The notes beneath the pieces are model-generated. The model was not told the DNA's origin. It worked only from the letters and a program-made list of their open reading frames with translations, and searched no databases. A stretch of DNA of 64,000 nt from positions 14,143 to 78,142 of the forward strand of contig JBJKSB010000091.1 in the NCBI GenBank assembly GCA_046704385.1. Direction: 5' to 3'. This DNA comes from GH45 sp046704385 (GTDB lineage Bacteria; Bacteroidota; Bacteroidia; Bacteroidales; SZUA-534). Shown here piece by piece: positions 1 through 7,943 of this stretch. The translations under genes and the position numbers were made by a program. The number at the start of each line of letters is the position of its first letter. The stretch's first letter is position 1.

Positions 1-3000
1 TTTTTGAGATACCTGTTCCTGTGTCTTTAATAAAAATCTCAACATATTGATTATCATTCCCTTTTTGACCTGAAATTATTAACTCAACACTCCCTCTGTT
101 CTCAGTATATTTAAATGCATTCGATAACAGGTTGAACAAAACCTTATCCAGTTTATCAGCATCAAAATAAGTATACAATTCCTCTATTTGCGAATTAAAT
201 ATAAACTGCATATTTCGCTTGTCGGCATAACTCTGGAATGTATCAAAAATTCTCCTGGTAAAATCAATAATATTTCCCAGTTTCCACTCCATTTTTAAAT
301 AACCGGCATCAATTTTACGAAGCATCAGTAATTCATCAATTAATCTTTTTAAACGCTGGACGTTTTGAAACATTAACTGGTAATATGATTTTGTTTTCTC
401 TTTACTCGCATCACCTTTCATCAATGATTCCAGCGGTGCCGATAAAAGTGTTAAAGGAGTACGGAATTCATGGCTTACATTCATAAAAAAGCGAAGCTTC
501 ATTAAATCAATTTCATGTTCTTTTTTTGCATTTAATTGTTCAAGTGCCAGGGCATTTCTGCGTTTTTCCTGATTAATGAAAAATGTGTAGAACTTATATA
601 ATACAAAAATAAATATGAGCATATAGAGAAGGTAAGCCACTTTGGTTCGCCATAACGGGGGATGAACCTTTATACTGAGGGTAGCCTCTTCAAAACTATT
701 GTGGTAACCTGAATCGTAAGCTTTTACCCTGAATATATAAGTACCGTTTGAAAGATTAGTATAAGTTATTTTATGGTCGTTACCCATATTGTTCCATGTT
801 GTTTCCAGCCCCTCTAACATGCATGAATATTGAATATCTTTCTGCCGTTTGAAATTCAATGAAGCAAATTCAAAGGTCACAAAATTCTGGTTGTATTTTA
901 AATCGACATCTTTTGTATAACTTATATTCTTTTTTAAGGGTGATCCGGGTTGGTTAGCCCTGATACTTTTATTAAATACCTTTAAATCAATCAATACAAG
1001 GTTTTTTTCGTAAAGTGTTTGTTTGATGTTTTCAGGAGTAAAATAAACAATACCTTTGTCACCTCCGAAAAACAGTTGGTTGCCGACCTTACATGATGAA
1101 TTTAGTAAAAAAAGATTAGTTGGCAATCCATCTTCCTTTTTATATAAATTGTACGATAAGTTATCCGGATCGAAACGGCAAATTCCATCACCCGTTCCAA
1201 GCCATAAATTACCCTGACTGTCTTCCTGGATGGAATTTACCACGTAATCCATAAATCCGTTATACGAACCATATTCTTTATATATCATTTTATCAGTAAA
1301 CAGTTGGCAAATTCCACCATCGAGGGTCGAAAACCAGATATTGCCCCTTTTGCTTTGACAGATAGATACGATGGTTTTTGCATTTAATGAATTCCCTTTC
1401 TCATCTTTAATATTATGATCAAAAAAATACTGCCCCCTTTTTTCAACAACTTTGTTAAGTCCATTTTGAGTACCTACCCAAACCTTGCCTTTATTATCCA
1501 AAAGCAAACACATTATAGTATTACTGCTTATGGAAAGTTTGTCATCGGGATTGTTTAAAAAATTCACAAATTCCATTTTCGATTCATCTTTTTTTAAACG
1601 TTCCTTTGCCGGCAAAAGGCCGAGACTATACCAGGTGCCAACCCATAAATTATTTTGGTTGTCCTCCTGCAAACACATGACATAATCGTTTAATAATGAC
1701 TGCTCTGGAAATGCCAAGGGATATTGCCTGAAATTTGAATAAACAGGTTTTTTAAACAGGTTATTCTGATCAGCTTCTATTTTAATTACTCCATCGCCTT
1801 CAGCACCCAACCATAAATTACCCTGTTTATCCTTCAAACTGGTTTGAATATTTTTAGCAAAATCAGTATTGTCCGGGTTAAATGCTATATCTGTAAATTC
1901 CTGCACATCAGGATTTAGTATTTTCAGACCACTTCCCATACTTCCAACCAGAATGCGATTATTACCCAAATTTAAAAGCGACCTAATTCCATAATTGAAA
2001 TCACGGTTTTTATCAAATTTTGAAGATATGAAATGAAAAAAATTGTTTTTCTGGTTGATTTCATTTACTCCTGCATCAGTACAAACAAACAAAGCCCCAT
2101 CTCGTGCTTCGCCAATAAACAAAATGACATTTGAATTTAAAGCATTGTAAAGTTCGTTGCTATTTGATATCAATTTTGATTTTGAAAAATTGAGATCCTG
2201 GTTTAATAAAAACAAACCCACATTGGAGATACTTAACCAAAAATTATTATCCAGATCCTTGTAAATATACCTTGCCTGGATGTCCCCTTCTGTACTAAAA
2301 TCCCAGTCATTAATAATGGTCATGTTATCCATATCAAATTTTCGTAATCCTGAGCCGTAACTTGAAATCAATAACTGGTTGTTACCTAAAAAAAGAAATG
2401 ATGTATTTGCCTCATAGGTCCTGAAAGCAGTCAGCTTACCGGTTTTATTACTGATCCTGGCAACATCTGACATAGTAATAATCCACAAATCTCCGGAATC
2501 ACCCAGCTTAATATCAATAATTTCATCTGAAAACAGTTCGGAATTCTGAGAGGTATATGATTGTATAAGTTCAAAAGTGTTTAATCGCTTATTCAAGGGT
2601 CTGATTTTATACAAACCATTTTTAGTGGCTACCCAAATAATCCCTGATTTTTCGCTTACAATGCGGTTCACCTTTAAATGGTTGAAACTGAATTCAGAAT
2701 TAAATGACAACGTATCAAATCGTTCAGATACAATATTGTAAGTAAGCAAACCATAATCGTAGGTACCCAGCAATAAAATTCCGGGGTTAAATTCTACAAT
2801 GGTTCTGATATCAGGATGATCAACTGTTTGAATCTCTTTGCACTCAATATATTTTAAGGCAGTATTGTCAAATTTATATAAACCATTTACCATACCGAAC
2901 CAAACAAAACCGATGGAATCCTGGTACAAACAGTTTACCTGGTTTTTGCCGATGTTAAATTTTTCATTGAGGTTTTCAATTAAAATATTGGTTTCGGCAT

Positions 3001-3067
3001 AGGTTTCCAACCCAATGAAAAATAAAATCAATATTGAAAATATGTACCTCCAAAAAAGCTTTATCAT
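1..3067 (-). CDS. Hybrid two-component system sensor (partial, 3' end beyond left edge)
   Basis: The minus strand is open from an ATG at 3067 to the window edge, about 1022 codons with no stop. A signal-like N-terminus is followed by many repeats with Reg_prop character (for example DSIGFVWFGMVNGLYKFD), then a Y_Y_Y-like domain (about residues 730-800), one membrane helix (about 810-831) and a HisKA domain with phospho-acceptor His866 in SHEFRTPL. The sequence runs out at the ATPase box DTGTGIS. In this family a receiver and an AraC-type helix-turn-helix domain usually follow, but they would lie outside the window. Periplasmic propellers of such proteins sense oligosaccharides. It is transcribed divergently from the xylan genes at 3449-17203, so it is the likely regulator of that locus; the ligand is inferred, not shown. 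Confidence 0.93.
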   Translation of the reverse strand, partial: MIKLFWRYIFSILILFFIGLETYAETNILIENLNEKFNIGKNQVNCLYQDSIGFVWFGMVNGLYKFDNTALKYIECKEIQTVDHPDIRTIVEFNPGILLLGTYDYGLLTYNIVSERFDTLSFNSEFSFNHLKVNRIVSEKSGIIWVATKNGLYKIRPLNKRLNTFELIQSYTSQNSELFSDEIIDIKLGDSGDLWIITMSDVARISNKTGKLTAFRTYEANTSFLFLGNNQLLISSYGSGLRKFDMDNMTIINDWDFSTEGDIQARYIYKDLDNNFWLSISNVGLFLLNQDLNFSKSKLISNSNELYNALNSNVILFIGEARDGALFVCTDAGVNEINQKNNFFHFISSKFDKNRDFNYGIRSLLNLGNNRILVGSMGSGLKILNPDVQEFTDIAFNPDNTDFAKNIQTSLKDKQGNLWLGAEGDGVIKIEADQNNLFKKPVYSNFRQYPLAFPEQSLLNDYVMCLQEDNQNNLWVGTWYSLGLLPAKERLKKDESKMEFVNFLNNPDDKLSISSNTIMCLLLDNKGKVWVGTQNGLNKVVEKRGQYFFDHNIKDEKGNSLNAKTIVSICQSKRGNIWFSTLDGGICQLFTDKMIYKEYGSYNGFMDYVVNSIQEDSQGNLWLGTGDGICRFDPDNLSYNLYKKEDGLPTNLFLLNSSCKVGNQLFFGGDKGIVYFTPENIKQTLYEKNLVLIDLKVFNKSIRANQPGSPLKKNISYTKDVDLKYNQNFVTFEFASLNFKRQKDIQYSCMLEGLETTWNNMGNDHKITYTNLSNGTYIFRVKAYDSGYHNSFEEATLSIKVHPPLWRTKVAYLLYMLIFIFVLYKFYTFFINQEKRRNALALEQLNAKKEHEIDLMKLRFFMNVSHEFRTPLTLLSAPLESLMKGDASKEKTKSYYQLMFQNVQRLKRLIDELLMLRKIDAGYLKMEWKLGNIIDFTRRIFDTFQSYADKRNMQFIFNSQIEELYTYFDADKLDKVLFNLLSNAFKYTENRGSVELIISGQKGNDNQYVEIFIKDTGTGISK

Positions 3068-3448
3068 ATTGTTTATGCTATTTCCCGAAACCAACTTATG
3101 GTTGGTAACACAAAGCTATAATAATGATTTGATATCTTAAAATGCCGGATTTTATTTGTTACCACATAACCATAATTTGTTACAAACTCACTATCAGAGA
3201 ACCATCAGTAATCCTATTTTTGATATAGGGTAGAATTCAGCCTACAACAACTATAATTCATTAAAAAATTATTATTGAGTAAATTTATCAAAACTTTGTT
3301 TTTGCAATGCAAACCACCTATATTCAGTTAAAAGATTGCTTCAGGTTCATACTTCACCTTCGCAATGACATCATTGCGAGGAAGAATGACGTGGCAATCT
3401 CAACAAAAATCAAATATTGACTCAGAAGTAGTAATTAATCGATATCAT
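3068..3448. promoter_or_regulatory. Divergent intergenic region between hybrid sensor and xylan operon
   Basis: This 381-bp region holds the control signals of both divergent units. TAGCTTTG, read on the minus strand at 3118-3111, matches the Bacteroidota -7 consensus TAnnTTTG for the sensor gene. The perfect hairpin ACCAAC-TTATG-GTTGGT lies at 3090-3106 in the sensor leader. ATTTGTTAC occurs twice in direct orientation, at 3154-3162 and 3175-3183, exactly 21 bp apart (two helical turns), a spacing expected for a dimeric AraC-type regulator. The right part (3333-3400) is an interspersed hairpin repeat. A promoter for the plus-strand operon was not located with confidence. Confidence 0.55.
3333..3400. 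repeat. Interspersed hairpin repeat (REP-like)
   Basis: Outer arms AGATTGC (3333-3339) and GCAATCT (3394-3400) enclose a perfect inner palindrome CGCAATGA-CA-TCATTGCG (3361-3378). The wording resembles a common interspersed repeat found between genes in many Bacteroidota genomes. A related element lies at 47000-47027. Translation in frame with the following GH43 gene would add a meaningless N-terminal extension, which is one reason the GH43 start is set at 3449. Confidence 0.6.
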
Positions 3449-4984
3449 ATGAAAAGAATACTTATAGTACTAATAGCCGCTTTTTCCACTTTCATAATTG
3501 GAAGAGCACAGGATTATTCAGCCGATAATGGCGACGGCACTTACACCAACCCGGTTATTGCAGCTGATTTTCCTGATCCGGATGTAATTCTTGTGGGCGA
3601 TACTTATTATATGGTATCTACCACTATGTTTATTTTTCCGGGAGTTACCATACTTAAATCACACGACCTGGTAAACTGGGAATATTGCAGTGATGTTGTG
3701 CCTCGTTTCGATTTCAGCCCGTGTTATAATCTGGATAGTTGCAGCCGTTATGGTCACGGGCAATGGGCTACAAGCCTGAAATACCATAATGGTAAATTCC
3801 ATGCGCTGTTTATCACGCTTAACGAAGGTGGCTTTCATTGCACAGCGGATAAACCGGAAGGTCCCTGGGAAATTCATCACCTGCCCCGCGGCTTTTACGA
3901 TCCGGGGCTATTTTATGATGATGACGGAAAAATCTACGTAGCCGAAGGTTACGGAAAGATCAGCATCACTGAAGTGGACTCGAACCTTGTTGCTGTTGAC
4001 GAAACAAAATTGGTTTATACCGGCGATATTCGAGGTGGGCTTGAAGGAACCCATGTATATAAAATTAATGGCTATTATTATTTATATTCTACTTATGGCG
4101 GAGTTGATGGCATCCAGGTAGCTTTGCGATCGAAGAATATTTATGGTCCTTACGAACAGAAAGTAGTTATTCGGGACACCACTCCCGGAATTACTTTTGG
4201 TATTCACCAGGGGGCACTTATTCAAACCAGGAGTGGTGAATGGTGGACCATGCTTTTTGTGGATAGCGGTCCTTTTGGACGGTTCCCGTCTTTGCAACCT
4301 GTAACGTGGGTTGATGGCTGGCCCATGGTTGGAGTTGACAGAAAAGGAGTTTACACTTATAAAAAACCTGATGTGGGCAAAACCTATCCCATTGAGCACC
4401 TGCCAACTTCGGCTGAATTTAACCATTCAACATTGGGTATGCAGTTGGGCTGGAACCATAATCCGTACCCTGATAACTGGTCACTTACCGAAAGGCCGGG
4501 CTATCTTCGTTTAACAACCGGAAGAGTAGTAAATAATCTGCGCGAAGCCCCGAATACATTAACACAGCGTCCTTTTGCTAAACGTGACCAAAGCATCCCG
4601 ACTATAGGTTCCACAAAAATGGATATTCAAAATATGAAAGTGGGCGATATTGCCGGCCTGGCAGTATTCCAGGATCCCTATGCCTATATTGCTGTTAAAA
4701 AAGGAAAGGATTTGACCCAACTGATTATGGTAAATAATGGTGATGTTATCGATTCTGTTCCTGTAAAGGGAGAAACAATTTACCTACGGACACTTGCATC
4801 GAACAAAACGCGAAAAGCCACCTTTGAATACAGCCTCGACAATAAAAACTTTACCCAGTTGGGCAGCGAATTAATAATGAGGTTTAGCTTAAAAGTATTT
4901 ACCGGCAATAAGTATTGCTTGTTTAATTATGCCACCAAAGAAACCGGCGGTTTTGTTGATTTTGATTGGTTTAGACTGAATTAA
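3449..4984 (+). CDS. Secreted GH43 glycosidase (beta-xylosidase / arabinofuranosidase type)
   Basis: The protein has 511 residues. The ATG at 3449 is chosen because it begins a clear signal peptide (MKRILIVLIAAFSTF...RAQ); the frame is open further upstream, but that part is translated repeat DNA. The five-bladed GH43 propeller shows the catalytic base region DFPDPD (Asp43), the pKa-modulating Asp in DPGLF, and the acid Glu in EGTHVY. The C-terminal part (about 320-511) fits the beta-sandwich domain that follows the propeller in xylosidase-type GH43 enzymes. It should release xylose or arabinose from the non-reducing ends of xylo-oligosaccharides in the periplasm. It is the first gene of the xylan cluster, with 20 bp to the next GH43 gene. 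The exact substrate cannot be read from sequence. Confidence 0.92.
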   Translation: MKRILIVLIAAFSTFIIGRAQDYSADNGDGTYTNPVIAADFPDPDVILVGDTYYMVSTTMFIFPGVTILKSHDLVNWEYCSDVVPRFDFSPCYNLDSCSRYGHGQWATSLKYHNGKFHALFITLNEGGFHCTADKPEGPWEIHHLPRGFYDPGLFYDDDGKIYVAEGYGKISITEVDSNLVAVDETKLVYTGDIRGGLEGTHVYKINGYYYLYSTYGGVDGIQVALRSKNIYGPYEQKVVIRDTTPGITFGIHQGALIQTRSGEWWTMLFVDSGPFGRFPSLQPVTWVDGWPMVGVDRKGVYTYKKPDVGKTYPIEHLPTSAEFNHSTLGMQLGWNHNPYPDNWSLTERPGYLRLTTGRVVNNLREAPNTLTQRPFAKRDQSIPTIGSTKMDIQNMKVGDIAGLAVFQDPYAYIAVKKGKDLTQLIMVNNGDVIDSVPVKGETIYLRTLASNKTRKATFEYSLDNKNFTQLGSELIMRFSLKVFTGNKYCLFNYATKETGGFVDFDWFRLN

Positions 4985-5004
4985 TCCCAGGTTAGATTTT
5001 AATT

Positions 5005-6348
5005 ATGAATAGCAGGCTGAAATATTTGTTGATTTTGTTAGCGATGGCTATGATAAGTCATTTATCCGGTCAAAATCCCATTATCCGAAATCAGTTCAGC
5101 GCTGATCCTACCGCAAGAGTATTTGGCGACACGGTGTACCTTTTTCCCTCACATGACATAGCAAATATGGGAAAAGGACGAAAGGACTGGTTTTGTATGG
5201 CAGATTATCATACCTTTTCTTCTTCGGATCTCACCAACTGGACCGACCACGGAGTAATAGTAAGCCAGGAAAAAGTAGCCTGGGTTGATTCGACCGGATA
5301 CAATATGTGGGCTCCTGACTGTATCGAAAAAAACGGGAAATACTACTTTTATTTCCCTGCCGGTGTCAGAGACTCCCATTTTGGAAGAGGTTTTGGCATT
5401 GGAGTAGCCATTGCTGATAATCCTTCCGGGCCATATATTCCTCAGCCCGCACCTATTAAAAATGTTCATGGCATCGATCCCAATATTTTAATTGATAAAG
5501 ACGGACAGGCATACATTTATTGGGCTGCACGGAATATATATGTCGCCAAATTAAAGGATAATATGCTGGAACTAGCTTCTGAACCCGTGATTATTGCCAA
5601 TCTGCCGGATAAGGGCTTAAAGGAAGGGCCATTTGTATTTGAGCGAAATGGGATATATTATCTCACATATCCCCACGTTCGTAATAAAACCGAATGCCTT
5701 GAATATGCCATCAGCAACAATCCCATGGGGCCATATAAAGTTACTGGTGTAATAATGGATGAGTCTCCAACCGGATGCTGGACAAACCACCAATCGGTTA
5801 TAAATTTTAGGGGACAATGGTATCTGTTTTATCATCATAACGATTTTTCTCCTCAATTTGATAAAAATCGTTCAGTACGAATCGACAGCTTGTTTTTTAA
5901 TGAAAACGGAACTATAAAGAAAGTTATACCTACATTGAGAGGTGTTGGTGTTACCCTGGCTTCTGAAGAAATTCAACTGGACAGATACAGTGCCCGAAGC
6001 GATACCAGCGTTAGAATTTCATTTAATAATTCGGAAAATGCTTTTGAAGGTTGGAAAACAACATTTGAAAAATCCGGATCGTGGATTCAATACAACTCAG
6101 TTGATTTTGATAACTCCGGGTATAACAAGGTACAGATAAAAACAGTGTCGGTAACAGGAAGCAAGCTGCAAATCAGACTGGATAAAACTGATGGCCCTTT
6201 GCTGGCCGAACTAACAATATCGGAAAACGCAAGCTGGAATGTGCCTGATTTTGATATTTCAGACATAAATAGCGGCATCCATAATCTGGTTATAATCCAT
6301 AAAGATGATCGCCCTTTAAGTATTGACTGGATAAGGTTTATCAAATGA
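5005..6348 (+). CDS. Secreted GH43 glycosidase with C-terminal carbohydrate-binding-like domain
   Basis: The protein has 447 residues with a signal peptide ending near LSGQ. GH43 motifs in order are the base Asp in SADPTARVFGD, the modulating Asp in HGIDPNILID, and the acid Glu in KEGPFVFERNG. Residues from about 325 to the end (SVRISFNNSENAFEGW to LSIDWIRFIK) look like a CBM6-type beta-sandwich, which often follows this GH43 subgroup. The likely role is arabinofuranosidase or xylosidase on arabinoxylan fragments. The neighbouring GH43 is clearly divergent from it, so the pair probably splits side-chain and backbone work. It sits in the middle of the operon, 20 bp after one enzyme and 48 bp before the GH51 start. 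Confidence 0.9.
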   Translation: MNSRLKYLLILLAMAMISHLSGQNPIIRNQFSADPTARVFGDTVYLFPSHDIANMGKGRKDWFCMADYHTFSSSDLTNWTDHGVIVSQEKVAWVDSTGYNMWAPDCIEKNGKYYFYFPAGVRDSHFGRGFGIGVAIADNPSGPYIPQPAPIKNVHGIDPNILIDKDGQAYIYWAARNIYVAKLKDNMLELASEPVIIANLPDKGLKEGPFVFERNGIYYLTYPHVRNKTECLEYAISNNPMGPYKVTGVIMDESPTGCWTNHQSVINFRGQWYLFYHHNDFSPQFDKNRSVRIDSLFFNENGTIKKVIPTLRGVGVTLASEEIQLDRYSARSDTSVRISFNNSENAFEGWKTTFEKSGSWIQYNSVDFDNSGYNKVQIKTVSVTGSKLQIRLDKTDGPLLAELTISENASWNVPDFDISDINSGIHNLVIIHKDDRPLSIDWIRFIK

Positions 6349-6396
6349 ATGAATTGCCGCGATTTAATAAATAAACTCGAACAAAAACCTACTATT

Positions 6397-7923
6397 ATGA
6401 AAAAATTATGCCTTTTGTTAATTGTTGCCTTTCCTCTTTTCTTAGAGGCGCAAAACACAACCATTACCATTGATGTGAACCGGAAAATCGGAGACGTTGA
6501 TCCAAAAATTTACGGGGTTTTTATGGAACCTATCCATTTTAATGGAAGAAGAATGGGTTTGCCCGATACGGTAGACTTCAACACTGTTTATGGTAATTTA
6601 TATGATCCCCCCTCGCCCCTGGCCGATGAAAACGGATTCAGAAAAGATTATATCGAAGCTGGTAAGGAACTTAAAGTGACCAACATGCGCTGGCCCGGAG
6701 GTAATTTCCTAATGCAATATAACTGGAAAGATGGTATTGGCCCTAAAGATCAGCGGCCCACACGAATAAACCTTGCCTGGGGCGGACTTGAAACCAACCA
6801 GGTAGGTACCGACGAATGGATTCAGTTAAATAAATCGGTTGGCAGCCAAAATGTTATCGGGGTTAACCTTGGGCTGGGAGACATTAATAATGCCCAGCAA
6901 TGGGTTGAATACTGCAACTACAAAAAAGGTACATATTATTCCGACTTACGGATAAAAAACGGCCACACACAACCTTACAATGTAAAAATATGGGATTTAG
7001 GCAACGAAGTGGACGGCAAGCCCTGGGAGTTAGGTTACAAAAATGCCGACGATTATGTGAAAATTGCCCACGAAGCTGCCAAAGCTATGAAGGCGGTAGA
7101 CAACAGTATTCAACTGGTAGCATCGGGGTCGTCATGGTATGAGGAAACCGGTATCTGGATCGACTGGAACCGCAAAATACTTGATGGACTTGGCGATAAA
7201 ATCAATTACATCTCGATACATCGTTACTGGGAAGGATCGAAAGATTATTATGCCCATGTTGGTGCGGGGGCCATGGATTTTGACGAGAAAATAAGGTTAA
7301 CTGCCCAGCAGATTGACATCTCGACCATTCATCAGCATTTTGACCACCCAATTTATATTTCCGTTGACGAATGGGGATCGTTCGGAAGAAACTTTATGAA
7401 TGTACTTCCGGTAGCTGAATGTTTTAACGCATTTATCCGTCATGCTGATGTGGTAAAAATGGCCAATTTCACCATGTTTACTTCACTGTTAAGCAGCGAC
7501 CCTAAAAACGGAACTTTTAAGACCCCTCTTTTTTACACCTTTAAAATGTTCTCAAACAATTGTTTAGGAGCTTCGGTAGATACTTATGTAGATGGGGATA
7601 CCTTCGATACTGACAAGTATAAGAAAATTCCATACCTTGATGCAACTACCGTTTATTCAAAAGAAAAGAATACATTGATCATAACTGTAGTTAACCGGAA
7701 TAAAGAAAAGTCCATAACTTCCGATATAGAATCAGTTTCAGGTACATTCAGCGAAAAAGCGCAGGTACAAATTATAAACAGCCAGTCGCTTGACGCACCT
7801 TTTACCTTTGATAAAAAAGATCAATATGTTCCTGAAACAAAAGAGATTAAAACGGGTAAAAATAGCTTAAGCTTTTCTTTCCCGGCACATTCTATAACAC
7901 AAATAACTGCTACTCTAAATTAA
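6397..7923 (+). CDS. GH51 alpha-L-arabinofuranosidase, secreted
   Basis: The protein has 508 residues. The start at 6397 gives a standard signal peptide (MKKLCLLLIVAFPLFLEAQ); an in-frame ATG at 6349, directly after the previous stop, would only add a hydrophilic leader. Catalytic residues are visible: acid/base Glu204 in DLGNEVDG and nucleophile Glu325 in VDEWG. The (beta/alpha)8 barrel is followed by the beta-sandwich typical of GH51 (about 400-508, ending HSITQITATL). It removes arabinofuranosyl side groups from arabinoxylan or arabinan. Its signal peptide suggests periplasmic action. It belongs to the 3449-10901 operon and complements the two GH43 enzymes. Confidence 0.93.
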   Translation: MKKLCLLLIVAFPLFLEAQNTTITIDVNRKIGDVDPKIYGVFMEPIHFNGRRMGLPDTVDFNTVYGNLYDPPSPLADENGFRKDYIEAGKELKVTNMRWPGGNFLMQYNWKDGIGPKDQRPTRINLAWGGLETNQVGTDEWIQLNKSVGSQNVIGVNLGLGDINNAQQWVEYCNYKKGTYYSDLRIKNGHTQPYNVKIWDLGNEVDGKPWELGYKNADDYVKIAHEAAKAMKAVDNSIQLVASGSSWYEETGIWIDWNRKILDGLGDKINYISIHRYWEGSKDYYAHVGAGAMDFDEKIRLTAQQIDISTIHQHFDHPIYISVDEWGSFGRNFMNVLPVAECFNAFIRHADVVKMANFTMFTSLLSSDPKNGTFKTPLFYTFKMFSNNCLGASVDTYVDGDTFDTDKYKKIPYLDATTVYSKEKNTLIITVVNRNKEKSITSDIESVSGTFSEKAQVQIINSQSLDAPFTFDKKDQYVPETKEIKTGKNSLSFSFPAHSITQITATLN

Positions 7924-7943
7924 CAAAACGCAAAACTGAAAAC

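Noticed and set aside
3365..3448. Upstream extension of the first GH43 gene starting MTSLRGRM
   Set aside because: It is translated from the interspersed hairpin repeat; the signal peptide begins at the ATG at 3449.
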